From Spirochaetota bacterium (GTDB taxonomy: Bacteria; Spirochaetota; Spirochaetia; Treponematales; Treponemataceae): a stretch of 64,000 nucleotides of DNA. The notes under the pieces were generated by a model. The model was given only the letters and a program-made list of their open reading frames with translations, was not told where the DNA came from and did not search any database. The stretch lies in assembly GCA_023438065.1 (NCBI GenBank), contig JAEXRH010000008.1, forward strand, positions 186,001 through 250,000. The letters run 5' to 3'. Every line of letters starts with the position of its first letter. Position 1 is the stretch's first letter. The translations under genes and the position numbers were made by a program. This document shows, in pieces, positions 50,555-59,118 of this stretch.

Positions 50555-51802
50555 CTATCGGTCCGCGATCGCGCTCGCGGGCTCGATCCTCGTCGCCATC
50601 CGCGCGGGGAACGCGCACGCGGCAAGGGAGATCGCGAGCGCGAGAACGAAGATGAAGACGACCTGACCCGGCGAGATCGAGGGATATATGACCCGCGAGA
50701 TTCCCATCCCGCCGAGCTCCGAACCGTATATCGCCTCGATATCGAAACCGACCGCCCCGACGACGGCGACGATCGTACCGCCGACGGCGAGCCCGGCCAG
50801 GGTTCCGAGCGCGGCGATGATACCCGACTCGGCGAGGAAGAGCGCCATCACGCGCGGCGCCCCCATTCCGAGCGCCGCGAGTGTCCCGATCTCCCGCCTC
50901 CGCTCGAGGACCGACATCGTCGTCGTGTTGAAGATGACCGTGCTCGCGAGCAGGTAGAAGATGGCGCCGTAGACGGCGAAGAGGACGCGGGAGATCTTGA
51001 GAAAGGCGAAGGTTTCGCTGACCTTGTCCCAGGTTCTCACGTCGAGCCGTTGTTCCCGTCCTTCGGCCGCGCGTTCCGCGGCGGCGCCGATCGCGGCGAG
51101 GGTGACCGGGACATCCGTATCTTTCCTGAGGAAGACGTGGACGGCTAGCGCGTTGTCGCCGATCCGGAGAAATTCGCCCGCGGTTTTCCAGTCGAGAAAG
51201 AAGGTTCGCCCGCCGAAATCCATGTCCGACATCTCGACGACGCCGGTCACGGTGAAGGTTTTTCCGTTCGCGCCGCCGGTCGCCGTACGCGCGAGCGCGG
51301 TAATCTTGCTTCCCGGCTCGAGGGAGAGTTCCCTTGCGAGGCCCGCGGTGACGAGGATTCCGGACGATGCGGATTCGGGATAGCTTCCCTTGACGAGGAC
51401 GTCGTTCCTCGATCGCGCGATCGGATCCCGCGCGAAATCGACTCCGATCGCGCGGCAGGGGATACGTTCCCCCTTTCGGTAAATCGCGGCGATGAACGCC
51501 GTCTTCGGGATCGCGCGCTCCACGGCGGTTATCGCCTCGATCTCCCGGATCGCGCGGCCCGTCCCCGCGACGCAGTGACCGACCGGCATGGCGCGCTCGT
51601 TTTCGACGTACACCGCGTTCATGATCCTGATGTCGCCGGTTTGATGGTTCTTGATGTTCGCGATCATGTCGTCGATGTAGCCCGACTCCATCGACATGAT
51701 GAAGCAGACGATCAGGGTGCTCGCGAACGCCGCGCTCGCGGAGAGGGCCGTGCGCCCCCGATTTCTCCGGGCGTTTCTCCATGCCATCGCCATCGTTCCC
51801 AT
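50555..51802 (-). CDS. ABC transporter permease, LolC/E-MacB (FtsX) type
   Basis: A 415-residue inner-membrane protein: TM1 near 20-40, a periplasmic domain of about 230 residues, then three C-terminal TM segments typical of FtsX permeases (STVIFNTTTMSVLERRREIGTLAALGM is the coupling-helix region). It is a paralogue of the next permease and starts 4 bases after that gene's stop, so the exporter is probably a heterodimer with the LolD-like ATPase. Confidence 0.9.
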   Translation of the reverse strand: MGTMAMAWRNARRNRGRTALSASAAFASTLIVCFIMSMESGYIDDMIANIKNHQTGDIRIMNAVYVENERAMPVGHCVAGTGRAIREIEAITAVERAIPKTAFIAAIYRKGERIPCRAIGVDFARDPIARSRNDVLVKGSYPESASSGILVTAGLARELSLEPGSKITALARTATGGANGKTFTVTGVVEMSDMDFGGRTFFLDWKTAGEFLRIGDNALAVHVFLRKDTDVPVTLAAIGAAAERAAEGREQRLDVRTWDKVSETFAFLKISRVLFAVYGAIFYLLASTVIFNTTTMSVLERRREIGTLAALGMGAPRVMALFLAESGIIAALGTLAGLAVGGTIVAVVGAVGFDIEAIYGSELGGMGISRVIYPSISPGQVVFIFVLALAISLAACAFPARMATRIEPASAIADR

Positions 51803-51806
51803 TTCG

Positions 51807-53087
51807 CTATCCCTGCCTTCGGAGGATCTCGGCGACTTCCCGCTTGAGGATGAGCCCGGACGGAAACCACGCGACCGAGGCCGATATCGCGACGGTCGCG
51901 ACGAGCGTTCGCGCGATGGCGGGTACGTTCCACGCCGAATGGATGACCCCGGTGATCCGGTACCCGATGTCCATGTCGCGGAGCATGAAGCCGAAGTCCA
52001 TGCCGCGCGCGACGAAATACCAGTTGAGAAGCGCTCCCGCCGCCGCGCCCGAAGCAGAGCCGATAAGACCCACGATCGCCCCTTCGGCGAGAAAGAGGAA
52101 GCGGATTCTCGCGCACGAAAACCCGAGCGCCCGGAGCATTCCGATCTCTCCCTTGCGCTCCATGACCGCCATGAGCATCGTGTTGGTGATCCCGACGATG
52201 GCGATCGCGAAGATGAAAAAGAGGTAGAGCGCCGACTCGCCCGTTTGGGCGCGGAGGAGCTTCAGGGTTTCCTCGCCGATTTCACGCCAGGTGCGCGCCT
52301 CGCAGGATACGCCCTCGGCCTCGAGCGATTCGTTGATCCTTCGTGCCTCGGAGTCGGCGCGAGCGTCGCGTTTCCAGCTTCCCGCGGAGCGCGAGCCGCC
52401 GAGCCGCGCCGCGTATTCGGTGACGCCGCCTTCGAGGGCGAGAAGGGCGTCGGCCTCGGCGAGATCGATGAACGCGGCTTCGCGGTTGATGACGGGGTTG
52501 TCCGTCCGCGCGATGCCGACGACGAACGCGTCGAAGGTTTGGTAGAAGCCCCCGCGGCCGCGGCATTCGACCGTGACGGGCGAGCCGACCCTCGCCCCGA
52601 TATCGTCGGCGAGCCAGCTTCCGAGCACGATCCCCCCGTCGCCAGAGGCGAGCCATCTTCCCTCGGCGACCTTCGAGGCCGTTGAGAGGGTTTCCGCCTC
52701 CCTTTCGGGATCGACCGCGTAGAGCCGCGCCGTCACCGAGCCGGGAACCGGATAGGAATCGTCGTTGAAATAGATCTCGCACGAGAGGACGACTCGCGGC
52801 GTCCATCGGCGTCCCTCGAGGGCGCGTTCCGCCGCGACGCGGTCACTCGGCTCGATGAAACGGTCGAAGGGGAGATACTCGCGATCGGCGAAGTAACCCT
52901 TCGCGTAGACCTTGAGCTCGCCGGTTTCGAAGTCACGGAGGTTCCGGATCGTCTCGGTCTCGCTTCCGGCGATGAAGCCTTCCATGAAGACCGTGAAGGC
53001 GACGCCGAACGCGATCGCGCAGGCGGTGATGACCGTCCTTCTCCGGTAGCGGAACGCGTTGCGCGCGGCCATCGCGATCGCGAGCAT
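51807..53087 (-). CDS. ABC transporter permease, LolC/E-MacB (FtsX) type
   Basis: A 426-residue FtsX-type permease with one N-terminal TM (about 17-38), a periplasmic domain of about 235 residues and three C-terminal TM segments; NTMLMAVMERKGEIGMLRALG is the conserved coupling region. It starts 3 bases after the ATPase stop. Extrusion of a lipid-linked cargo rather than a soluble solute is the usual role of this class. Confidence 0.9.
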   Translation of the reverse strand: MLAIAMAARNAFRYRRRTVITACAIAFGVAFTVFMEGFIAGSETETIRNLRDFETGELKVYAKGYFADREYLPFDRFIEPSDRVAAERALEGRRWTPRVVLSCEIYFNDDSYPVPGSVTARLYAVDPEREAETLSTASKVAEGRWLASGDGGIVLGSWLADDIGARVGSPVTVECRGRGGFYQTFDAFVVGIARTDNPVINREAAFIDLAEADALLALEGGVTEYAARLGGSRSAGSWKRDARADSEARRINESLEAEGVSCEARTWREIGEETLKLLRAQTGESALYLFFIFAIAIVGITNTMLMAVMERKGEIGMLRALGFSCARIRFLFLAEGAIVGLIGSASGAAAGALLNWYFVARGMDFGFMLRDMDIGYRITGVIHSAWNVPAIARTLVATVAISASVAWFPSGLILKREVAEILRRQG

Positions 53088-53090
53088 GGA

Positions 53091-53771
53091 TTACCTCCTC
53101 TCGTCGGCGACGATGAGGCCGTCGTGAAGCCGCGCGATCCTCCGCGCGTGGGACATCACCATCTGGTCGTGCGTGGAAAAGAGGAATGTCGTCCCGCGTT
53201 CCGCGTTGAGCCGCTCCATGAGCTCGACGATCTCCTCGCCGGTTCTCGAGTCGAGGTTCGCCGTCGGCTCGTCGGCGAGCACGATCGGGGGATTCTTGAC
53301 GAGCGCGCGCGCGATCGAGACGCGCTGCTGCTGGCCGCCCGAGAGTTCCGCGGGCCTGCGGTCCCCGAGCCCGTCGAGACCGACCTCGGAGAGGATGGCG
53401 TCGACGCGCTTCCGGTCGTCCCGGGGGCGGGATGGGCCGGAGAGCTCAAGGGCGAGCGCGACGTTTTCGCGGGCGCTCAGGACGGGTATGAGGTTGTAGC
53501 TTTGGAAGATGAAGCCGATCCGGTCCCTCCTGATCGCGTTCCTCCCGCGACGGTCGAGTCGCGCGAGCCCGTGGCCGGCGAGGACGATCTCGCCCGCGGT
53601 GATAGAGTCGAGGCAGCCGATGAGGTTGAGGAGCGTCGTCTTCCCGGAGCCCGATGGGCCCGCGAGCGCGATGAATTCGCCCCCGTCGATCTCGATCGAG
53701 ACGCCCCGAAGGGCGTCGACCCGTTGGGTTCCCATTTCGTATACCTTGGTTACCGCGCGAACGCTGATCAT
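53091..53771 (-). CDS. ABC transporter ATPase, LolD/MacB type
   Basis: A 226-residue ATPase with Walker A GPSGSGKTT (38-46), Q-loop FQSYNLIP, signature LSGGQQQRVSIARAL, Walker B IVLADEPTANLD and switch His in STHDQM. First gene of the five-gene unit; GGGGAGG lies 6-7 bases before ATG 53771 and TATAGT at 53790-53795 on the minus strand may be its -10. It drives the two FtsX permeases that follow. Confidence 0.95.
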   Translation of the reverse strand: MISVRAVTKVYEMGTQRVDALRGVSIEIDGGEFIALAGPSGSGKTTLLNLIGCLDSITAGEIVLAGHGLARLDRRGRNAIRRDRIGFIFQSYNLIPVLSARENVALALELSGPSRPRDDRKRVDAILSEVGLDGLGDRRPAELSGGQQQRVSIARALVKNPPIVLADEPTANLDSRTGEEIVELMERLNAERGTTFLFSTHDQMVMSHARRIARLHDGLIVADERR

Positions 53772-53838
53772 GGCGTTGACCTCCCCTTAACTATAATCTC
53801 CCGCGCGGCGCGGCGCACGGGAAAGGGGGCGTACGGGC

Positions 53839-53868
53839 AAAAAAAACCGCGTCGGACTGTCGACGCGG
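53839..53868 (-). terminator. intrinsic terminator of mraY
   Basis: On the minus strand CCGCGTCG (53868-53861), 6-base loop, CGACGCGG (53854-53847), then eight T (53846-53839). Confidence 0.9.
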
Positions 53869-53888
53869 GCTTTATCTCCGGCTCAGGC

Positions 53889-54947
53889 TCAGCGGATCTT
53901 GAAGAGCACGCCGATGACCGCGAGGGTGATGAGTACCTGCATGATCATGAACTTGAGAAGGACCTGGGTCGGGGACCAGGCGCGGCTTTTCCGCATGTGG
54001 TCGTGGAGGGGAAAGCGGATGTTGTGGAGGATCCTGATCTTGAAGAAGCGGAGGAGGGCGACCTTGAGGAGCCCCGTGCCGCCGTTGACGAGGATCATTC
54101 CGCTCGTCATGAGAAGGAGGAAGGGGTTGCCCGAGACGATGACCCCGACGCCGATGAAGAAGCCGAGGGCGCGCGAGCCCGCGTCGCCCATGAGGACCTT
54201 GCTCGGGAAGGCGTTATGCCAGAGGTACCCCATGAGGCAGCCGGAAAGCGCGAAGAGGATGACCGCCCATCGCGCGCCGTCGGCGAGGTGCGGCACGAGC
54301 AGGTATCCGGCGATTTTCGAGTGCCCGAGGACGAAGTAAAAGAGGATACCGAGGGTGATGAGGGCGAGGAGCACGAGGGTTCCCGAAAGGCCGTCGACCC
54401 CGTCGGTGCAGTTCGTGGTATTGATCGAGACCCACAGGACTATCGTCGAGACGAGGAGGAATACCGCCGGATGGACGGGAACCTGCGCGCTCGTGAACGG
54501 AAGCCAGTAGTGGGCTTCTCCCGCGAAACCGAGCCAGAGGATCGCCGCGGAGGCGCCGAGCGAGAGGGCGAGGTCGAGCGCGCCCTTGCGATATTCGCCC
54601 CAGGAATGGACGGAACGGTCGTCGAGATAGCCGGTGAGCATGACGAGCCAGGTGAATACGAGCATGACCGCCTGCGTGGGTCCGAGGGGGGCGAAGATGC
54701 CGGATATGAGGACGAATATCGAGATGAAAACGATTCCCGCCCCGGTGGGCTTGCCCGCGGCGGCGTCAGGATTGATCGTGAACTCGCGACCGCGGTCTTT
54801 CGGAAGGAAGCGGTAGGCCTTGGGAAGGGCGAATACCGTGACGAAAAATCCCGCGTAGAGCGCGGTGATGATAAGGACTATGTAGGATTGGAGAAGCCTG
54901 AATGGACCGAAAAAGCCTTGAAGCGCGGTCGCAAGGTAATACAGCAT
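53889..54947 (-). CDS. mraY: phospho-N-acetylmuramoyl-pentapeptide-transferase
   Basis: A 352-residue integral membrane enzyme with about ten TM segments that makes lipid I from UDP-MurNAc-pentapeptide and undecaprenyl phosphate. Catalytic blocks: GYLDDRS with Asp109-Asp110, NTTNCTDGVDGLSG, and GDAGSRALGFFIG. The HHH motif of most MraY reads HDH (PLHDHMRK). No mur or fts genes flank it, so it lies outside a division and wall cluster. The start codon lies 5 bases after a -10 box. Confidence 0.92.
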   Translation of the reverse strand: MLYYLATALQGFFGPFRLLQSYIVLIITALYAGFFVTVFALPKAYRFLPKDRGREFTINPDAAAGKPTGAGIVFISIFVLISGIFAPLGPTQAVMLVFTWLVMLTGYLDDRSVHSWGEYRKGALDLALSLGASAAILWLGFAGEAHYWLPFTSAQVPVHPAVFLLVSTIVLWVSINTTNCTDGVDGLSGTLVLLALITLGILFYFVLGHSKIAGYLLVPHLADGARWAVILFALSGCLMGYLWHNAFPSKVLMGDAGSRALGFFIGVGVIVSGNPFLLLMTSGMILVNGGTGLLKVALLRFFKIRILHNIRFPLHDHMRKSRAWSPTQVLLKFMIMQVLITLAVIGVLFKIR

Positions 54948-54952
54948 GGTTT

Positions 54953-54981
54953 ATTCTATCCCCTCTTTCCCCGTTCTTCAA
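54953..54981 (-). promoter_or_regulatory. leaderless promoter of mraY
   Basis: Minus strand TTGAAG (54981-54976), 17 bases, TAGAAT (54958-54953), 5 bases to ATG 54947. Confidence 0.55.
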
Positions 54982-55029
54982 GCCCGACGGGTCATGACGG
55001 GCTTGAAGGGGTCGCTCGACCGGCTTGTG

Positions 55030-55887
55030 TCACGCTCCCTGGAAGAGAAGCCAGCGCGAGATGAAGGTCGCGACGGGCCTGAGCCAGGCGGGGCCTGTCC
55101 CGGCGAAATCGGCGAGGGCGTATCCCGCTCGCGCGAGGACCGCGGGAAGCCTCGACAGCCCGCCCGCGAGAAGGATTATCCCGAAAAGGAGGAGAAGAAG
55201 CCCGGTCACGAGCGTGACCGCGCGATGGTGGCGCTTGAAAAAGGCGAAAAGGCCCTGCGCCCTGCCGAGAAAGAAGCCGGCGAGGACGAAGGGGATGGCG
55301 AGCCCGATCGAGTAGGCGAGAAGGAGGGTCGCGGCCCTGACGGGATCGCCCGCTTCGCCCGAGAGGAGCAGTATCGAGGAGAGTATCGGCCCGACGCACG
55401 GGGTCCAACCGGCCGCGAAGGCCATGCCCGCGACGAGCGGTTTGAGCGCGGCAGCGAGCGTCGGGCCGCGCCCTGGCCAGGCAGGGATCGACGCGCTGTC
55501 CGGGGCGGCCCCGCCCGGGGAGCGGTTGACCCGAAGCTCGGCGCGGAGAAAGGGGACGAAATCGAAAAGAACGTTGAGCGCGAGCGCGATCACGACGATT
55601 CCCGCGACGCGGTTGACGATCTGGCGGGCGTCGCTCCCGATAAAGCGCATGCCTCCCCCGAAAACGAGGGCGAGGGCGGTAAAGACGAGGGTGAATCCCG
55701 CGACGAAGAGGAGCGTCCTCCCGAACACCCTCGAGCGGCTCGCGGTTCCCGAGCGGATGTCGGAAGGCGACTCTCCCGTGACGATCGAAAGGTATACCGG
55801 CACGAGCGGAAGCACGCAGGGGCTCAGGAAGGAAAGGAGGCCGCCCGAGAGCGCGGCCAGGATGCCGGGAGCGGTCGCGCCGATCAT
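55030..55887 (-). CDS. CcdA/DsbD-type thiol-disulfide membrane protein
   Basis: A 285-residue inner-membrane protein with about six TM segments and the two redox cysteines of CcdA: Cys24 (FLSPCVLPLVP) and Cys164 (GWTPCVGPIL). It carries reducing equivalents from cytosolic thioredoxin to the periplasm. A Pro/Gly loop (about 120-145) separates the halves. ATG 55887 overlaps the TlpA-like stop by 4 bases, so the two should work as donor and acceptor. Confidence 0.93.
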   Translation of the reverse strand: MIGATAPGILAALSGGLLSFLSPCVLPLVPVYLSIVTGESPSDIRSGTASRSRVFGRTLLFVAGFTLVFTALALVFGGGMRFIGSDARQIVNRVAGIVVIALALNVLFDFVPFLRAELRVNRSPGGAAPDSASIPAWPGRGPTLAAALKPLVAGMAFAAGWTPCVGPILSSILLLSGEAGDPVRAATLLLAYSIGLAIPFVLAGFFLGRAQGLFAFFKRHHRAVTLVTGLLLLLFGIILLAGGLSRLPAVLARAGYALADFAGTGPAWLRPVATFISRWLLFQGA

Positions 55888-56516
55888 CGGGATGCCATGT
55901 CCTTCAGTATCGCGACGAGCGTCGGGTCGTCGTACTCGCGCGTGCCGACCGTTCCCGCGACGACGCGGCCGGACGTATCGATGATGTAGGTAGTCGGTAT
56001 GCCCTGCGAGGCGAGCGAGGAACCGATGGCCCCCGCGGGGTCGAGGTAGACGGGGAAGGTATAGCCTTCCCTGGCCATAAACGCCTGTACGGTAGCCCGG
56101 TCTTCCCCGACGTTGATCGCGGCCACGCGAAAGGCGCTCCCTTTCATGAGCGCGGAAAGTCGCTCGATAGAGGGCATTTCTCGCCTGCACGGGGGGCACC
56201 AGGTCGCCCAGAGATTGAGGAGGGTGACCGTACCGGCAAGGGAGCCGGTATCGAAACGGGCCGCGGCGGGATCGAGCGATTCGGCGGTAAAGGGCGGAAG
56301 GACGACGGGCTCGGGGAAGACGTGAAAGCCGACCTTGGAGAGTCGGGCCGCGATAGCGGCGGCGGTTGCGCCCGTTCCGTCGGCAGGGACCGCGGAAGGG
56401 CCTCCGGTCGTGCCGTCATTCGGTTTTGAAAAGGCCTTCTGCGGGGCGCAGGAAACGAGGATCGCCGCGAGGGCAAGCATGAGGAGCGCGGTGGAATTTC
56501 TCGGTAACTTCTTCAT
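55884..56516 (-). CDS. TlpA/ResA-like thioredoxin lipoprotein
   Basis: A 210-residue lipoprotein with lipobox LVSC (Cys23), a Gly/Pro/Thr linker (about 30-50), and a thioredoxin-like domain with the CxxC site WCPPC (Cys107, Cys110), ALRV-type strands and the cis-proline GIPTTYIID. It likely reduces periplasmic disulfides using electrons from the CcdA-like partner. The start is 7 bases after a TATACT box, with no Shine-Dalgarno sequence. Confidence 0.93.
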   Translation of the reverse strand: MKKLPRNSTALLMLALAAILVSCAPQKAFSKPNDGTTGGPSAVPADGTGATAAAIAARLSKVGFHVFPEPVVLPPFTAESLDPAAARFDTGSLAGTVTLLNLWATWCPPCRREMPSIERLSALMKGSAFRVAAINVGEDRATVQAFMAREGYTFPVYLDPAGAIGSSLASQGIPTTYIIDTSGRVVAGTVGTREYDDPTLVAILKDMASR

Positions 56517-56523
56517 GAAGTGA

Positions 56524-56529
56524 AGTATA
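56524..56529 (-). promoter_or_regulatory. -10 box, leaderless start of the TlpA-CcdA operon
   Basis: Minus strand TATACT, 7 bases before ATG 56516. No convincing -35. Confidence 0.4.
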
Positions 56530-56590
56530 GCGCAAAAGGGGCCGTTCCGTCGGTGACCGCGTCACGAACGCCCCCTTCCGGTAAATGGCG

Positions 56591-56619
56591 TTGCGCGTTC
56601 TCCGATCCTGGTGCATAAT
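56591..56619 (+). promoter_or_regulatory. promoter of the second sugar-sensing operon
   Basis: TTGCGC (56591-56596), 17 bases, CATAAT (56614-56619); a GGGGGGAAA ribosome site precedes the ATG. Confidence 0.5.
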
Positions 56620-56657
56620 TATCCGAACTCTAACCCGCTCGGGGGGAAATCACGGCC

Positions 56658-57677
56658 ATGAAAACGACAGCACAAAAAGCGACGCGAATCCCCGTTCAGT
56701 CGGTCCTTCTCCTCGCGTTCGCCGTCCTCGCGGCCCTCTCGGGTTGCGCGCGAAGGGAATCGGCGAAGGCGTCGCCCAAGCAGGTCGAGAGCGAGGTAAT
56801 CCTCGGGTTCTCCCAAATCGGCGCCGAGAGCGCCTGGCGCAACTGCAACACCCGCTCGGTTCGCGAGGCCGCCGACGCGGCGGGTATCCAGCTCCTCTTC
56901 GAGAACGCCGAGCAAAAAAAGGAAAACCAGATCAAGGCGATCAGGTCGTTCATCGCCTATCGCGTCGACGTCATCGCATTCGTCCCCATCGTCGCCGACG
57001 GGTGGGATAACGTCCTCATGGAGGCGAAGAAAGCCGGCATCCCGGTCCTCGTCACCGACCGGAAGATCAATACCGAGGACCCGAGCCTCTTCGCCGGTTT
57101 CATCGGGACGGACAGCGAGGAGGAAGGCAGGGCCGCGGGAAGGTTCCTCCGCCGGAAGTTCGAGCGCCTCGCGAAGCAACGTGCCGTCCGGGTCGTCGAG
57201 CTTTCGGGAACCGAGGGCGCGTCCGTCGTGCAGGGACGCGCGAAGGGTTTCAGGGACGCGATCGGCGACAAGGGGGACTTCGCGATAGTGTACACCGAGT
57301 CGGGCGATTTCCTCCGCTCGCGCGGGTACGAGATCATGCAATCGGTTCTCGATCGGGGCATATCCTTCGACGCCCTTTTCTCCCATAACGACAGCATGAC
57401 CCTCGGAGCGATCGAGGCGATGCGCGAGCGCGGCATAAAGCCCGGGAAGGACATCGTCATCGTGACCATCGACGCGGAGCAGGCGACCATCGATCTCCTG
57501 AAGGCGGGCGCGGTCAACTGCGTGATCGAGTGCAATCCGAAGACGGGACCCGCGATCATGAACCTCGCGAAGCGGCTCGCCGCGGGCGAGCAGATTCCCC
57601 GGCTCCTCCACGTCGAGGAAAGGGTATTCACGGAAGGAGACTCGTCGCTCGATGGACTTGCGCCGCGCGGTTACTGA
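56658..57677 (+). CDS. periplasmic sugar-binding lipoprotein (YtfQ-like)
   Basis: A 339-residue type I binding protein with lipobox LSGC (Cys30). LGFSQIGAESAWRNCNTRSV, ENAEQKKENQIKAIRSFI, DVIAFVPIVADGW and PVLVTDRKI are close to YtfQ, the galactofuranose-binding protein. No transporter genes lie nearby; instead it overlaps a kinase gene by 26 bases, so it is more likely a sensor subunit than a transport subunit. Confidence 0.88.
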   Translation: MKTTAQKATRIPVQSVLLLAFAVLAALSGCARRESAKASPKQVESEVILGFSQIGAESAWRNCNTRSVREAADAAGIQLLFENAEQKKENQIKAIRSFIAYRVDVIAFVPIVADGWDNVLMEAKKAGIPVLVTDRKINTEDPSLFAGFIGTDSEEEGRAAGRFLRRKFERLAKQRAVRVVELSGTEGASVVQGRAKGFRDAIGDKGDFAIVYTESGDFLRSRGYEIMQSVLDRGISFDALFSHNDSMTLGAIEAMRERGIKPGKDIVIVTIDAEQATIDLLKAGAVNCVIECNPKTGPAIMNLAKRLAAGEQIPRLLHVEERVFTEGDSSLDGLAPRGY

Positions 57678-59118
57678 TATCCGGCTGAACGCCGGAAAAA
57701 GCATTGCCCATAAGCTGAAACTCTCGTACACGATCATCATCACCGTCATGCTCGTGATCCCGGCGACGACGATCGCGAGCTCGCTCGTCCAGAGCTCGCG
57801 CTATGACCGCATGATCTCGAACGTGAGCAAGGCGAACCGCCTCAATCTCATCGTGAAGACCGAGATCTCGAACGAGCTTTGGGACGTGGTCGCGGGAACG
57901 AAGAAATTCGAGGAGGGCAGGCAATACGAGATCCTTTCGGACATCGGCGAGCGTCTCTATGAGCTGATTTCCTTGACCGAGGGCACGAAAAGCCAGCAAC
58001 TCCTCGTCGTCGCGAGCCGATCGATGGAGACGCTTACCGCCTACGTCGACCGCCTCAGGCTCCAGGAGCGGTTTCGCTACCCGGTCAGCGAGAACGAGAA
58101 GATTCTCGAGGAGATCCGGGGCGTCTCGGCGCTCGTCTCCGATCTCCTTCAGGATTTCATCGTCCTCGAGATACAGTCGGCGGAGCGCACGAACGAGCGG
58201 ATCAAGGCGACCGTCTGGATCCTCGTGCTTTTCCAGACACTCACCGTCGTCGCGGTGACGCTGTTCTCCGTATTCGCCCAGCGGTCCGTGACGCGGAGCA
58301 TAAAAAACCCGATCAAGGAACTCGAGACCCTCTCGATGCGGATCGCCTCGGGGGACCTCGACGCGCGCGCGGAGAGCCCCCGCGTCGCCGAGCTCGATAA
58401 CCTCACCGAGAACCTCAACCGCATGGCCGCGAAGCTGCGCGAGCTCATCGAGGAGAACATCCGCGAGCAGCGCAATCTCCAGAAGTCCGAGATGAAGGCG
58501 CTTCAGGCGCAGATCACGCCGCACTTTCTCTACAATACCCTCGACACCATCATCTGGCTCGCCGAGGGACAGCGCTACGACAGCGTCATCGACGTCACGC
58601 GCGCCTTCTCGAATTTCTTCCGCGTTTCATTGAGCCGGGGACAGGAATGGATCACGGTCGAGGAAGAGGTCTCGCACGTGCGGAGCTACCTCACGATACA
58701 GAAGATCCGCTACAGCGATATCCTCGATTACGAGATCGATCTCGACGAGCGCGTTCGGGGTTTCACGGTGCTCAAGCTGCTTCTCCAGCCCCTCGTCGAG
58801 AACGCGCTCTACCACGGGATCAAGAACCGCCGCGGGCGCGGGAAGCTCGCGGTGCGGGTCTGGAAGGACGACGGGAGCATCGCCTTCTCGGTGAGCGATA
58901 ACGGCATCGGGATCCCGCCCGAGCGTCTCGCGGCCATACTCGACCAGATAGGCGCCGATACCGATCCCGGCACGAAGGGCGACGTGTACGGGCTTTACAA
59001 CGTGAACAAGCGCCTGAGACTCTACTATGGCGGAGAGGCGCGACTGTCGATCGAGAGCGTTCCCGACGAGGGAACCAGGGTGTCCTTCCGCGTCCCCGAG
59101 ATGATCCAGAATGTATAG
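57652..59118 (+). CDS. LytS/YesM-type sensor histidine kinase
   Basis: A 488-residue membrane kinase: TM1 (about 25-47), helical periplasmic domain (48-185), TM2 (about 186-208), HAMP (about 210-265), the block LQAQITPHFLYNTLDTI with His291, and an ATPase domain with LLQPLVENALYHGIK, DNGIGIP and GLYNVNKRL. Partner of the binding protein before it and the regulator after it (8-base overlap). Confidence 0.94.
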   Translation: MDLRRAVTDIRLNAGKSIAHKLKLSYTIIITVMLVIPATTIASSLVQSSRYDRMISNVSKANRLNLIVKTEISNELWDVVAGTKKFEEGRQYEILSDIGERLYELISLTEGTKSQQLLVVASRSMETLTAYVDRLRLQERFRYPVSENEKILEEIRGVSALVSDLLQDFIVLEIQSAERTNERIKATVWILVLFQTLTVVAVTLFSVFAQRSVTRSIKNPIKELETLSMRIASGDLDARAESPRVAELDNLTENLNRMAAKLRELIEENIREQRNLQKSEMKALQAQITPHFLYNTLDTIIWLAEGQRYDSVIDVTRAFSNFFRVSLSRGQEWITVEEEVSHVRSYLTIQKIRYSDILDYEIDLDERVRGFTVLKLLLQPLVENALYHGIKNRRGRGKLAVRVWKDDGSIAFSVSDNGIGIPPERLAAILDQIGADTDPGTKGDVYGLYNVNKRLRLYYGGEARLSIESVPDEGTRVSFRVPEMIQNV

